A stretch of 64,000 bases of DNA, from contig CAXTVW010000001.1 of assembly GCA_964247675.1 (NCBI GenBank), positions 51,799 through 115,798 on the forward strand. The letters are read 5' to 3'. This stretch comes from BOG-908 sp964247675 (lineage in GTDB: Bacteria; Pseudomonadota; Alphaproteobacteria; Acetobacterales; Acetobacteraceae). Shown piece by piece: positions 8,712 to 18,548 of this stretch. The notes beneath the pieces were generated by a model that was given only the letters and a program-made list of their open reading frames with translations, had not been told where the DNA came from and ran no database searches. Position numbers and translations under genes: made by a program. Within the stretch, counting starts at the first letter, position 1. Every line of letters begins with the position of its first letter.

Positions 8712-10598
8712 CTAAGGTGTGGTGCGGACGCGTTCGGCCCGGGGATGGGCGACCACGCCCCGGCATGGCGGCATCTGGCGTAGCTCGGCGGCCGGATGGA
8801 TCACGTTCAGCGCGCGTTCGCGTGCCCAGATGATCGCGCTGCTCCTGCTGTGCACGTCGATCTTGCTGTAGAGCGCGGCCACGTGGTTTCGCACCGTCGA
8901 GCGCGTCAGGCTCAGCCGGCTGGCGATTTCAGCATCGCCCCAGCCGTGGCTGATCATCGCCAGCACCTCACGTTCCCGCTTCGTCAGGTCGTCGAGCTCG
9001 CCCGCCTTTACACGCGGCGTGCCTGGCACCCGGACGCTGGCCAGCTTCTCGACGACGCTGCGGCTGAACCAGGAGGTGTCGCTCATAACCGCTTCGATCG
9101 CGCGGAACATCTGCTGCTCGTCGAAGCGGCCGCTTGCCGCGTCCTGCAGGATGACCAGCGCGCAGCTCTGGCTGGAGACCTGGACCGCCGTCGCCGTCGC
9201 CTGGACATCGAGCAGGGCGCCGTCAGCCGCCTTGAGGCGCATTGCCGCCCCCCGCAGCGGCCGGCCCGCACGCAACTCGCGCTCGAACCGCTGGCGCGCG
9301 GCGCTCGGCTCGAAGATGGCCAGCTCGTCCATCGGGCGGCCGGTCAGCGTGTCCGGTGCGTGCCCGGTCAGCGAAAGCAAGGCAGGGTTGGTGTGCAGGA
9401 TGCGCCCGTCCTCCAACCTGCGCACCAGCATGGGGACGGGGGAAAGCGTGAACAGCGCGGTGAACTTGGCTTCGCTGAAATGGTGTTCGGTCAGGTTCTC
9501 GATCACGCAGGTCACACAACGTATAGTCTGGCCGTCCAGCACGGGGCGTCCGGCAAGCCTCACCCGCAGCGTGCCGCCCCGGCTTGTCAGCAGCTCGCAC
9601 GCACGGTCTTCCGCCAGGCCGCAATCGGCAAGCCCGGGCCAGAACACGTCCCTAAAAAAGCGTATGGACGAACCGGCGAGGAACTCCACGATGTGGTGTC
9701 CGAAGAAATCGGCAGACGCGTAGCCGAGCAGGTCGAGCAGCGCGTCGCTTGCGGCAACCACACGCCGCTCCGCGTCAAGCACGAAGATTGGCGCCGGGAT
9801 CATGTCGCACAGCCACGCCGGCGTCGCCGCTTCCCACCCGAAGAGACTGCGGGCCGGGGTGGCGGCACCCGCATGCGTGTCCGATCTGCCCGGGGCGACA
9901 AGCCGGTCCGCTTCCAGCATCACCGGCCACTTGGTCTGGCCATCCTCCGGCACGGCCCTGCCGCTGCCTGCCGCCGGGCTGCAGGCAGCGGGAAGGCAAA
10001 TTGCGTCGGGATGGTTCACCAAGATTGCGGGCAAGCAGGATGAAGATGCATGCCCCCCGCCTGCACGGCCGGTGCCGGCACCGCTTGCAGGTGCGCCGTC
10101 CACGTTCGCGATGATCGGCTCGCGGCACTGCAGGAGGGCGGCGGCCGGTCCGATTCCATCAGGGAAAGCCTGCCCCGCTCCCGCGCCTGCTGCCTGCGCG
10201 CCTGCTACCGGAACGGCGCGCACTGAAATGGTGATGGCGTGCCCCACCACACGCTCGGCCGCCCGCAGCACGGTCGTGCGGACATGACAGTCCGCTCGCA
10301 TGTCCTGCGGCTGCCGCGGTGCCTGGTCCCGTGCTGGCCGCGCAGTCTGCAGACCCGGGCCGTCGGGGTCCGCCTTCAGCGAAGACGGGCACAGGGCACA
10401 CAGCCTGTCCATGTACTCGCCGGGCAGGGCTCCGAGTTCGCTCAAGCTGCTCACCCCGTGCAGCGCGTGAGCGGCGGCGTTGGCCCATCTGGGGATGCCG
10501 TCCGGGTCTAGCAGGACGACAGCGTCCGAGGAGGCCAGGCCGTAACGTATCGCTCGGTCGAACGGATCAGGGGACGGATCAATCTGCGCGGCGCACAT
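8712..10598 (-). CDS. PAS-domain LuxR-family transcriptional regulator
   Basis: About 628 residues. A PAS-like segment near the start (YGLASSDAVVLLDPDGIPRWANAAAHAL), a long Ala/Gly/Pro-rich linker, two further PAS-like segments (ICDMI-type APIFVLDAERRVVAASDALLDLLGY, and FTLSPVPMLVRRLEDGRILHTNPALLSLTG written here in pieces) precede a LuxR/FixJ helix-turn-helix at 535-592 (TKREREVLAMISHGWGDAEI, then TVRNHVAALYSKI). No receiver domain is seen, so sensing is probably by PAS ligand or partner. It is the first gene of the block feeding the ACP, ligase and SDR genes, with 14 bp to the ACP gene, so it may control its own operon and the neighbours. Confidence 0.85.
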   Translation of the reverse strand: MCAAQIDPSPDPFDRAIRYGLASSDAVVLLDPDGIPRWANAAAHALHGVSSLSELGALPGEYMDRLCALCPSSLKADPDGPGLQTARPARDQAPRQPQDMRADCHVRTTVLRAAERVVGHAITISVRAVPVAGAQAAGAGAGQAFPDGIGPAAALLQCREPIIANVDGAPASGAGTGRAGGGHASSSCLPAILVNHPDAICLPAACSPAAGSGRAVPEDGQTKWPVMLEADRLVAPGRSDTHAGAATPARSLFGWEAATPAWLCDMIPAPIFVLDAERRVVAASDALLDLLGYASADFFGHHIVEFLAGSSIRFFRDVFWPGLADCGLAEDRACELLTSRGGTLRVRLAGRPVLDGQTIRCVTCVIENLTEHHFSEAKFTALFTLSPVPMLVRRLEDGRILHTNPALLSLTGHAPDTLTGRPMDELAIFEPSAARQRFERELRAGRPLRGAAMRLKAADGALLDVQATATAVQVSSQSCALVILQDAASGRFDEQQMFRAIEAVMSDTSWFSRSVVEKLASVRVPGTPRVKAGELDDLTKREREVLAMISHGWGDAEIASRLSLTRSTVRNHVAALYSKIDVHSRSSAIIWARERALNVIHPAAELRQMPPCRGVVAHPRAERVRTTP

Positions 10599-11306
10599 GC
10601 TGAATTCCTTCTGGAACGATACTGTTATGCACCGGTGACAGCGGAACCCAATACAACTATTGGCGTTTGCGGAACCCCAACAACAACACATTTTCGTGCA
10701 GTATAGTGCTGCGAAAGCCGGGACGATTTTGAAAGTCCCCTGATATATACTTGCACGTGTAAATGCCGACAGGAAGCTGCGACTGACGCGTACAGCACAA
10801 TCTGCGATTGCGAAACCGCTTTACTGATTGCGTGTCAGGTTGCGACCCAGCAAGTCTGATGCCGGAACGTAACAAACGGTTTTGCTGGTCGATTTCAGGG
10901 ATCGGGTCAAGTCAAGTGCGAGCGCATGTGATCCGTATCACGAAATATATTCTTAATCGTGATGATCATTCTATCGTTGTCCATCCGTCTTTCTTGCGAA
11001 TACAATTCTATAAGGTCTTCAGGCTCAACTGGACCGGCCCCTTCAGCCATCCTCAGCTGGCTCTGAAAACGCCTGGGCATTGCCGGACCAGCGGACCGGA
11101 CGCTTGGTGCCAGGGGGAGCGTCACGTTGGTGCATCATCATAAGTGGGACATTTCAACGAAATTTCCTGTTGAATACAGGGCAGTCCTGCTTTACACGAT
11201 TTTGTGAGCCAGGAAGGGGGCCGGTCGACAATGTGTCGCCGGCGAGCCGCTTCCCGGGGCGTATGTTGATTTGTGTTCGGCCGGTCATAGTAAAGGAATA
11301 AGCGTT
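10599..11306. promoter_or_regulatory. Divergent intergenic control region (about 700 bp)
   Basis: This is one of the longest non-coding gaps in the left half and lies between the divergently transcribed PAS/LuxR regulator and GH16 genes. It is clearly A/T richer than its flanks. An inverted repeat TTCAAC (11153-11158) and GTTGAA (11169-11174), ten bases apart, lies about 130 bp upstream of the GH16 start and is a candidate operator for a dimeric regulator. I see no convincing gene within the gap and cannot place -10/-35 boxes with certainty. Confidence 0.45.
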
Positions 11307-12092
11307 TTGAAGTACAAGATGGGGGCCGTAGCTTGCGCGCTGCTGACGACGGTTTTCGTTTCTGACGCGTTGCATGCGCAAACGGTCCACACCCCATTCA
11401 GCCCGTGGACGGGCAACACATCGCCGAGCGGCCTGTTCCGCCTCGACGGTGACTGGGTGGGTACCGGAGGCAACATGCTGTCGCTGCAGAACGACCGGTT
11501 CATCACGTCGTTCAACGGGGAGAACGGCGGTTTTATCCAGCTCACGGTGCCCGGCGGCCAGACCGCCACCCCCTACAAGGCGGCCGAGTGGGCCTCCACC
11601 GGCGGCCTGTCGGGCACCAACACCCACGGTTACGGATACGGCTATTACGAGACGCGCATGCAGGTCAGCAGCACGCCAGGCGTATGCGCCTCATTCTTCT
11701 GGATCGAGGCGCCGAACTACGGGCCGCACGAGTGGGACATCGAGTTCCTGACGAACGAGAGCTGGATCGGCAGCGCCAACAGCGGCCAGGTCCACCTGAC
11801 GCTGCACCCCAGCAACGCGACCTACATCCTGCAACTGCCGTTCAACCCGTCCAAGGCGATGCACCGCTACGGCTTCCTGTGGAAGTCCGGCACGATCACC
11901 TTCACGGTTGACGGCAAGGCCGCCTACACGACCAGCAACGCCGACCTGAACACCACCGCGCAGGGCTTCATCATGGCCAACGAGTGGACCGGCAACCCGA
12001 ACTGGGGCGGCGGGCCGCCGAAGGCCGACGCTGTCACCACCTACGACTACGCCAGGTTCGGCGCGGGACTTCCTGCCATTCCGGCCTGGTAG
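11307..12092 (+). CDS. Secreted family 16 glycoside hydrolase (beta-glucanase-like)
   Basis: About 261 residues. The N-terminus (KYKMGAVACALLTTVF, then DALHAQ) is a signal peptide cut after AQ. The GH16 active-site signature is E142-W-D-I-E146 (nucleophile and acid/base glutamates around the central Asp), followed by the family's Trp-rich jelly-roll. GH16 enzymes cut beta-1,3/1,4 glucans or galactans outside the cytosol. The TTG at 11307 is preferred because an AAAGGA ribosome site lies ten bases before it; the ATG at 11319 is an alternative and would leave a shorter n-region. Location beside exopolysaccharide genes and a divergent regulator suggests trimming or remodelling of the cell's own polysaccharide. 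Confidence 0.88.
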   Translation: MKYKMGAVACALLTTVFVSDALHAQTVHTPFSPWTGNTSPSGLFRLDGDWVGTGGNMLSLQNDRFITSFNGENGGFIQLTVPGGQTATPYKAAEWASTGGLSGTNTHGYGYGYYETRMQVSSTPGVCASFFWIEAPNYGPHEWDIEFLTNESWIGSANSGQVHLTLHPSNATYILQLPFNPSKAMHRYGFLWKSGTITFTVDGKAAYTTSNADLNTTAQGFIMANEWTGNPNWGGGPPKADAVTTYDYARFGAGLPAIPAW

Positions 12093-13888
12093 GACGTCTC
12101 TGGCCGGCGGCCGCGCGCTTGCGGCCGCCGGCTATCCTCGGCGGCGGAACAGGCCGGCACCATCGCCACGTAGGACGCCGCCCGCATGTCCAGGCGATAG
12201 AGCAGGTCGCCATCGCCGATGCTCGCGTATCCCTGCTCGATGAGGCGGGTCTTGATGAATTTGTGGGTGCCGGTGGTCTCCAGCGCCGGGCAGATCCGGA
12301 TGAACAGCGGTATTGCATAGCCTGGCAGGCCGCGCGCCAGGCGCGCATACAGGGTGGCGATCGCAAACCCGCAGCCGACCGTGATCGCGGCCATGCCGGC
12401 GCGTCCGTCGCAACCCGCCACGGCCACGCCGTAGACGACTGCCGCCGTGACGCCCGGCACGCCGAGCAGGCTTTCGGCGATCTGTGTCGTGGATACGTTC
12501 TCGCCTTTCCAGCGGAACGTATCGCCCAGCCGATCGAGGAAATAGAAGTAGCCCGCGTCGTCCTGGCGCATCAGGTCGCCGGTGCGGAACCACGCATCGC
12601 CGGGCGCGAACACGTTGCGGACGATGCGGTCCTCGGTGGCGGCAGGGTCCGTGTAGCCGTCGAACGAGCCGGGCGTGTCCGCCCGCCCGCTGATCCGCCC
12701 GACCGCCTCGCCGGCAGTACCTGGCGCGCAACGGACGCAGCCTCCGTCCGGGCCGCGCACGATCTCGCCGCTGTCCGGCTCGCAGGCGACAAGGGCCACA
12801 GGCGGTCTGTGGCGCAGGAAACCGGGCAGGCGCCCGATGGAGCCCGGCTGACCCTCGCAGTTATATAGAGAGACGTTGCCCTCCGTGGAGGCATAGAACT
12901 CCACCAGCCGGGGTATGCGGAAACGGTCGCGGAACTGCGTCCAGATCTCGGGGCGCAGGCCGTTGCCGCAGGCCAGCCGCAGATGATGCGCCGTGTCGTG
13001 GGCACTTCCGGCCCCTGCCAGGAGGTAGCGGCACAGCTCGCCGATATAGAGCAGGATGGTGCAGCGTTCGGCGGTGATGTCCTGCCAGAAGCTTCGCGCC
13101 GAAAAGGCTGGCCTGACCACCGTGCAGCCGCCGGCCAGCAGCGTGCCGCCCAGGCAGGCTACGCCGCCGGTGCTGTGATACATCGGCAGGCAGTCATAGA
13201 GCCGGTCCGACGGGCGGAGACCCATGATGCCGGCGAACCACAGGCTCCATTCCAGGACACGATAATGGGTGATGCGCGCCGGCTTGGGCCAGCCGGTGGT
13301 GCCGGACGTGTAGATCAGCAGGGCGGTGTCGCCCATCTGCGCCGGATGGTGCGCGGTGGTGGCCGGCGCGTCTTCCGGCGCAAAAGCGCGCGTGCCTGGC
13401 GGCAGGTCACCGGCATCGCCGATCACCCAGCGCGCCATCGTGGGCGGCAGCCGCTCCGCCACGGGCAGCACGGACCGCAGCAACGCCTCATGCACGATCA
13501 GGTGGGCCGCCCCGGCGGAGCCGATCGCGTGCACAAGACCGTCTTGCCGCAGGTTGGTGTTGATCAGCGCGGCGACCGCGCCGGCCTGGTTCAGCCCCGC
13601 CCAGATCGCCGGATACGTGTGGTGGTTGGGCATCAGCAGCGCCACCACTTCGCCAGGCGACACATGCTGCCGTGCCCAGGCGGCAACCCTGGTCTTGAGC
13701 GCCGCAAGCGCGTGATAGCTCAGCGCGCCTTCCGGCCCGCTCAGCGCAAGTCTGTCGCCCTGCAGCTGGGCCAGCGCGTCCAGGCGTTCGGCAAAGAGCT
13801 GCGCACCGGGCGCGAGCTGGCCGATATTGGCAAGCGCCCTTGCCCAGGCGCGCGAGGCCGTGTCCTGGCCGGCGGCGCGCGCGTGCAC
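12047..13888 (-). CDS. Acyl-CoA synthetase (long/very-long-chain FadD/FATP-like)
   Basis: About 613 residues. ANL motifs include IYTSGTTGWPKPARITHYR (ATP loop), CLPMYHSTGG, FYASTEGNVSLYN, WFRTGDLMRQDDAGYFYFLDRLGDTFRWKGENVST (in two parts: GDLMRQDDAGY and DRLGDTFRWKGENVST) and THKFIKTRLIEQG near the C-terminus. The FYASTEGN and FRWKGENVSTTQ forms are typical of the fatty-acid-transport/very-long-chain synthetase branch. It activates a carboxylic acid to its CoA ester at ATP cost. The GTG at 13888 follows the decarboxylase stop by 2 bp, so it is the third gene of that operon. The last ~35 residues are low complexity and overlap the convergent GH16 gene by 46 bp, possibly a readthrough past the ancestral stop. 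Confidence 0.86.
   Translation of the reverse strand: MHARAAGQDTASRAWARALANIGQLAPGAQLFAERLDALAQLQGDRLALSGPEGALSYHALAALKTRVAAWARQHVSPGEVVALLMPNHHTYPAIWAGLNQAGAVAALINTNLRQDGLVHAIGSAGAAHLIVHEALLRSVLPVAERLPPTMARWVIGDAGDLPPGTRAFAPEDAPATTAHHPAQMGDTALLIYTSGTTGWPKPARITHYRVLEWSLWFAGIMGLRPSDRLYDCLPMYHSTGGVACLGGTLLAGGCTVVRPAFSARSFWQDITAERCTILLYIGELCRYLLAGAGSAHDTAHHLRLACGNGLRPEIWTQFRDRFRIPRLVEFYASTEGNVSLYNCEGQPGSIGRLPGFLRHRPPVALVACEPDSGEIVRGPDGGCVRCAPGTAGEAVGRISGRADTPGSFDGYTDPAATEDRIVRNVFAPGDAWFRTGDLMRQDDAGYFYFLDRLGDTFRWKGENVSTTQIAESLLGVPGVTAAVVYGVAVAGCDGRAGMAAITVGCGFAIATLYARLARGLPGYAIPLFIRICPALETTGTHKFIKTRLIEQGYASIGDGDLLYRLDMRAASYVAMVPACSAAEDSRRPQARGRRPETSYQAGMAGSPAPNLA
12103..12132. terminator. Perfect 12-bp hairpin shared by two convergent genes
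   Basis: GCCGGCGGCCGC (12103-12114) and GCGGCCGCCGGC (12121-12132) pair perfectly around a 6-base loop, 10 bp after the GH16 stop. There is no strong T-tract. The hairpin lies inside the last codons of the convergent acyl-CoA synthetase gene, whose Arg/Pro-rich tail it encodes. Confidence 0.6.
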
Positions 13889-13890
13889 TC

Positions 13891-15351
13891 TCAGTTCCCC
13901 GCGGCGCTGGACAGGGCCGCGACAAGGCGCGTCAGGTCGGCGCCTGTGGTCTCGCCGCTGGTGATGCAGATACGCACGGTGGCCTCGCCCTCGAACGCTA
14001 CGGGAGAGACCCAGGCTTGGCCGCTCCGGACCACCGCCGCGCAGAGCGCCGCCACGGGCGCCGAGCCTTGCGGGGGGCGGGCACACAGCACGGCCAGCTC
14101 CGAGCGGTTGATGATGCTCCAGCCTTGGGCCCGCAGCATGGCCGCCAGCGTGGCAGCCAGCTCGACGGCGCGTTCCAGGTAGGACGCATAGCCGTCCCAC
14201 CCGCTGCAGGCCAGCGCCACGAACAGGCGCAACCCCAGGAAGCGGCGCGACCACTGCACGGTGTTCACGTAAGGGTCGAGTTCGTCGGCGGCCGACGGCA
14301 TGCAGGGCATGGAAGCGTGGAACGCCTGGTTTTGCACGCCAGGATGGGCGGTCAGGACGATGCCGCAGCCCATCGTGGTCGCCAGCCATTTATGCGCGTC
14401 TATGGTCACCGAATCGGCGGTGGACAGGCCGTCCAGCAACGGACGCAGCCGGTCGGAGAACAGCGCGGCACCCCCCCAGGCCGCGTCCACATGGTGCCAG
14501 GCACCATGCCGGCGGGCCAGGCCAGTGCAGGCCTCGACCGGATCGATCATGCCGGCGCCCGTGGTGCCCGCCGTGGAGACGATCATCACCGGCAGGAAGC
14601 CCGCCTGTTCGTCGGCGGCGATGCGGCCGCCGAGTGCCGCGGCGTCCATCCGGCCAGCACCGTCCGTGGCGATCAGGCGCACCGCCGAGCGGCCGATGCC
14701 CACCTGATGGGCGATCTTCAGCCAGGCCAGGTGGGCGGCCTCGGATACGTAGATTGCCGGCGGCCGGGCAAAGGCGCGCGCGCCCTGCTCGCCGAACGCC
14801 TGGTCGGCGTGCGTCAGCGCGCAGACCATGGCAGTGGCATTCGCCTCGGAACCGCCATTGGTGAAATGGCCGCCTGCGGTCGCAGCGAACCCCGCACGCT
14901 CGGCAATCCGGGCGATCAGGTGCGCCTCGACGGCGACCGGGAAAGGCGAGGTGACATGCGTGGCAAGCTGCGGGTTGAATGCGGCCACTACCCGCTCGGC
15001 ACATTGGGCGGGGAAGCTGGGCGCCGGATTGAACAGGCCGAAATAGCGCGGGTGATCCACATGGACGACGCCCTCAACCATCTGTTCCACCACCCAGACG
15101 AGCACGTCTTGCAGTTTGCCGGATGACTCGAAGTCCCACGCGCGCAGGCGGCCCAGCGCTTCGTCGAACGTGACCGTGGCGCCGACCGGGCCTGCCGCCG
15201 TGCAGGCCCGCGCATCCTCCAGCAACACCGTCAGCAGGGACTGGGTGGCGCGCCGCTCCAGTTGGCCCGGAAACAGGTGCTCCTCCGGCGGCAGCCCTTC
15301 CGCCCAGCCGCGCAGCCGGCTGGGCGGAAGGTTCCGCCCCAGCATCGTCAT
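13891..15351 (-). CDS. PLP-dependent group II amino-acid decarboxylase
   Basis: About 486 residues of the aspartate-aminotransferase fold. Visible cofactor residues are His207 (SEAAHLAW, ring stacking), Asp289 (HHVDAAWGG, pyridine nitrogen) and Lys321 (IDAHKWLATTMGCG, Schiff base). These are the signatures of the aromatic-L-amino-acid / glutamate / diaminobutyrate decarboxylase family, which releases CO2 to give the amine; some members act as decarboxylase-deaminases. Start at 15351 is the first ATG after the upstream stop; 15378 is also possible with a 14-bp overlap. It lies between a diiron-oxidase-like gene and an acyl-CoA synthetase, suggesting a pathway of several steps on an amino-acid substrate. 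Confidence 0.85.
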   Translation of the reverse strand: MTMLGRNLPPSRLRGWAEGLPPEEHLFPGQLERRATQSLLTVLLEDARACTAAGPVGATVTFDEALGRLRAWDFESSGKLQDVLVWVVEQMVEGVVHVDHPRYFGLFNPAPSFPAQCAERVVAAFNPQLATHVTSPFPVAVEAHLIARIAERAGFAATAGGHFTNGGSEANATAMVCALTHADQAFGEQGARAFARPPAIYVSEAAHLAWLKIAHQVGIGRSAVRLIATDGAGRMDAAALGGRIAADEQAGFLPVMIVSTAGTTGAGMIDPVEACTGLARRHGAWHHVDAAWGGAALFSDRLRPLLDGLSTADSVTIDAHKWLATTMGCGIVLTAHPGVQNQAFHASMPCMPSAADELDPYVNTVQWSRRFLGLRLFVALACSGWDGYASYLERAVELAATLAAMLRAQGWSIINRSELAVLCARPPQGSAPVAALCAAVVRSGQAWVSPVAFEGEATVRICITSGETTGADLTRLVAALSSAAGN

Positions 15352-15364
15352 GGGTGTCGCGGGC

Positions 15365-16030
15365 CTATTCGGCCGCATCGGCGAGGGCAAGTTGCCGCTG
15401 CAGGCCGGGTGCTGCCGCCACGAACAGATCGAGGAACGCAGTCCATAGCGGCAGGACACGGTCATCCGGCACGATGTGGCGGCTGAGCGCGCCGTGCCCG
15501 GCCTGCTCGTCGCTGTCGAACCGGATATGCTCGACCAGGAAATGCCGGAACGCGCCGAGCCCCGGGGCATTCCAGTCCGGCGCCTTTAAGATGGCGCGGA
15601 ACACCGCCTCCAGCCCGCCATCCTCGTAGCTGGAGATGGCCAGCGCACGATGCATGTCCGGCAACGCGCGGGTGACCCGCAGATAGCGTTCGCCAAGCTG
15701 CTGCAGCCCTGCGCGCCGTATCGGATCGATATCCGATATTGCCAGTATGCGGCGCATGAACTCGTCGTGGTTCATCCGCTCGCCTGGCGCCGCGACGCCA
15801 GGATAAGGCGAGAGATTTGCGGTGTCGCACTCCTCGCGCCGCAACTGCGACAGGAGCTTGTCATCGCCGAACAGCCGGCAGGCGATCTCCAGACTCTCGC
15901 GGAACTGCACGGAGAAATAGTAATACGCCCATTGCGCGCAGGTCAGGTCATGGGTTGAAAGATCGGACCAGGCAAGATGGGCTATCTGATCGACGACACT
16001 GCTGTAACGATGTTGGACGGATGTGGACAC
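15365..16030 (-). CDS. Heme-oxygenase-like diiron oxidase/oxygenase-fold protein (HDO, iron-containing redox enzyme family)
   Basis: A 221-residue, nearly all-helical protein. The region around residues 163-183 reads EHIRFDSDEQAGH, giving H168-x3-D172 and H179 spacing that fits the last metal-binding helix of HDO enzymes; acidic/His candidates on other helices include H88, E136 and E141. HDO proteins (relatives of UndA, BesC and SznF) use a non-heme diiron centre for oxidative decarboxylation, C-C cleavage or N-oxygenation of small amino- or fatty-acid substrates. Its GTG start has a GGGGAG site before it and it heads the operon with the PLP decarboxylase and the acyl-CoA synthetase. Family placement is by fold pattern; the reaction is not known. 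Confidence 0.62.
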   Translation of the reverse strand: MSTSVQHRYSSVVDQIAHLAWSDLSTHDLTCAQWAYYYFSVQFRESLEIACRLFGDDKLLSQLRREECDTANLSPYPGVAAPGERMNHDEFMRRILAISDIDPIRRAGLQQLGERYLRVTRALPDMHRALAISSYEDGGLEAVFRAILKAPDWNAPGLGAFRHFLVEHIRFDSDEQAGHGALSRHIVPDDRVLPLWTAFLDLFVAAAPGLQRQLALADAAE

Positions 16031-17211
<1,181 letters not shown>

Positions 17212-17385
17212 CGCGCGGCGTGCTTATAGAACCACCCTCAACCGCCGGGCAACCGCCCAGATCGTGAGCACGGGCTGCCGCTGCCGGCAACCGGCGCCCG
17301 CCCGATCACGTTCCTACACAGCGTTCATTTGACCGGGCAGCGTGCCAGGCCCAATATCGCACCGTCCCAACCAAAGGAGCCTAAC

Positions 17386-17469
17386 ATGGCCTGGAAATCC
17401 CCTAAGATCGTCGAAATCGCGCTGGGCGCGGAAATCAACAGCTACGCCTGCGCCGAAGCCAAGAAGTAA
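17386..17469 (+). CDS. pqqA: PQQ precursor peptide PqqA
   Basis: A 27-residue peptide, MAWKSPKIVEIALGAEINSY and then ACAEAKK. Glu16 and Tyr20 in the E-x3-Y motif are the two residues that become cross-linked and form the pyrroloquinoline quinone skeleton. AAAGGAG lies seven bases before the ATG. PqqE with PqqD makes the Glu-Tyr carbon bond, a protease frees the diamino acid, and PqqC does the final oxidation. PQQ serves periplasmic dehydrogenases. The pqqC gene follows after 78 bp that include a strong hairpin. Confidence 0.97.
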   Translation: MAWKSPKIVEIALGAEINSYACAEAKK

Positions 17470-17477
17470 CGCCGGCC

Positions 17478-17500
17478 GCCGCGCCCTACCCGGGCGCGGC
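17478..17500 (+). promoter_or_regulatory. Hairpin between pqqA and pqqC
   Basis: GCCGCGCCC (17478-17486) pairs with GGGCGCGGC (17492-17500) around a 5-base loop, directly after the pqqA stop. There is no T-run. Such a hairpin can stabilise the short pqqA message or attenuate the downstream genes, which fits the need for much more PqqA peptide than enzyme; this role is inferred. Confidence 0.6.
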
Positions 17501-17547
17501 CTGTTCTGGCCGGCAGGCCGGGCGGGGAAAGCCGGACCGGGGAAAAA

Positions 17548-18288
17548 TTGCTGACCACCACGCTTCTTTCGCCGGACCAATTGGCGCACGCGCTGCGCGA
17601 GATTGGCGCCGAGCGCTACCACATACATCATCCGTTCCATCGCCTGTTGCATGGCGGGCAACTCAACCGTGGCCAGGTCCAGGCCTGGGCGCTGAACCGC
17701 TATTGCTACCAGAGCGCCATCCCAGCCAAGGACGCTACCCTGCTGGCCCGTCTGCCAAATTCGGATCTCCGGCGGGAATGGCGCCGCCGCCTGGTGGATC
17801 ATGACGGCGATGCCCCCGGCACCGGCGGCGTCGCGCGCTGGCTGAAGCTCGCCGAAGGCGTGGGCCTGGACCGCCATTACGTGCAGTCCGGCGCCGGATT
17901 GCTGCCGGCCACGCGCTTCGCCGTGGACGCCTACATAGCCTTCGTGCGGGACCGCAGCATACTCGAGGCTGTCGCCTCCTCGCTGACCGAGATGTTCTCG
18001 CCCAAGATCATCGCCGAGCGCGTGTCCGGCATGCTCGCCAATTACGATTGGATCACCCACGACACGCTGGCCTACTTCACTCCACGCCTGACCCAGGCGC
18101 CGCAGGATTCGGACTTCGCGCTGGCTTATGTGCAGGAGCACGCACGCACCCCGGAGCAGCAGCAGGCGGTGCTCGCCGCCTTGCGCTTCAAATGCGACGT
18201 GCTGTGGGCGCAGCTGGACGCGTTGCACCACGCCTATGTGGCCCCCGGCCTGCCGCCGCCCGGCGCCTTCATCCCGGCCGCCGCATGA
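17548..18288 (+). CDS. pqqC: Pyrroloquinoline-quinone synthase PqqC
   Basis: A 246-residue, helical heme-oxygenase-fold enzyme that carries out the last step of PQQ synthesis: ring closure and eight-electron oxidation of AHQQ by O2 without metal. Typical stretches are YHIHHPFHRLLHGGQLNRGQ (residues ~24-43), RYCYQSAIPAKDA and ASSLTEMFSPKIIAERVSGM. Length matches the family (about 240-255). The start is TTG at 17548 with GGGGAA before it. It overlaps pqqD by ATGA. No separate pqqB lies between pqqA and this gene, where it is often found. Confidence 0.96.
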   Translation: MLTTTLLSPDQLAHALREIGAERYHIHHPFHRLLHGGQLNRGQVQAWALNRYCYQSAIPAKDATLLARLPNSDLRREWRRRLVDHDGDAPGTGGVARWLKLAEGVGLDRHYVQSGAGLLPATRFAVDAYIAFVRDRSILEAVASSLTEMFSPKIIAERVSGMLANYDWITHDTLAYFTPRLTQAPQDSDFALAYVQEHARTPEQQQAVLAALRFKCDVLWAQLDALHHAYVAPGLPPPGAFIPAAA

Positions 18289-18548
18289 ACACCATTCCGC
18301 GCCTCAGCCCAGGCCACAAGTTTCGTATGGATCAGGTGCGCGGCGCCTGGGTGCTGCTCGGGCCGGAGCGCATGTTCGTGCCAGACGAACACGCCACCGA
18401 AGTGCTCAAGCTGATCGACGGCCAGCGCGACGTGGCCGCCATCGTCGCCGACCTCGCCGCCCGCTTCAACGCGCCGCCCGAATCCATACGCACGGACGTG
18501 GATGCCATGCTGGCCGACCTCAGCGCACGCGGCGCGGTGCGGCTATGA
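18285..18548 (+). CDS. pqqD: PqqD, PqqA-binding chaperone (RRE)
   Basis: An 87-residue RiPP-recognition-element protein. It presents the PqqA peptide to the radical-SAM enzyme PqqE. Recognisable features are PRLSPGHKFRMDQVRGAWVL at the start, LLGPERMFVPDEHATEVLKL and the C-terminal helix. Length is usual for stand-alone PqqD. The ATG overlaps the end of pqqC and the stop overlaps the start of pqqE (ATGA at both ends), so the three proteins are translationally coupled. Confidence 0.95.
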   Translation: MNTIPRLSPGHKFRMDQVRGAWVLLGPERMFVPDEHATEVLKLIDGQRDVAAIVADLAARFNAPPESIRTDVDAMLADLSARGAVRL

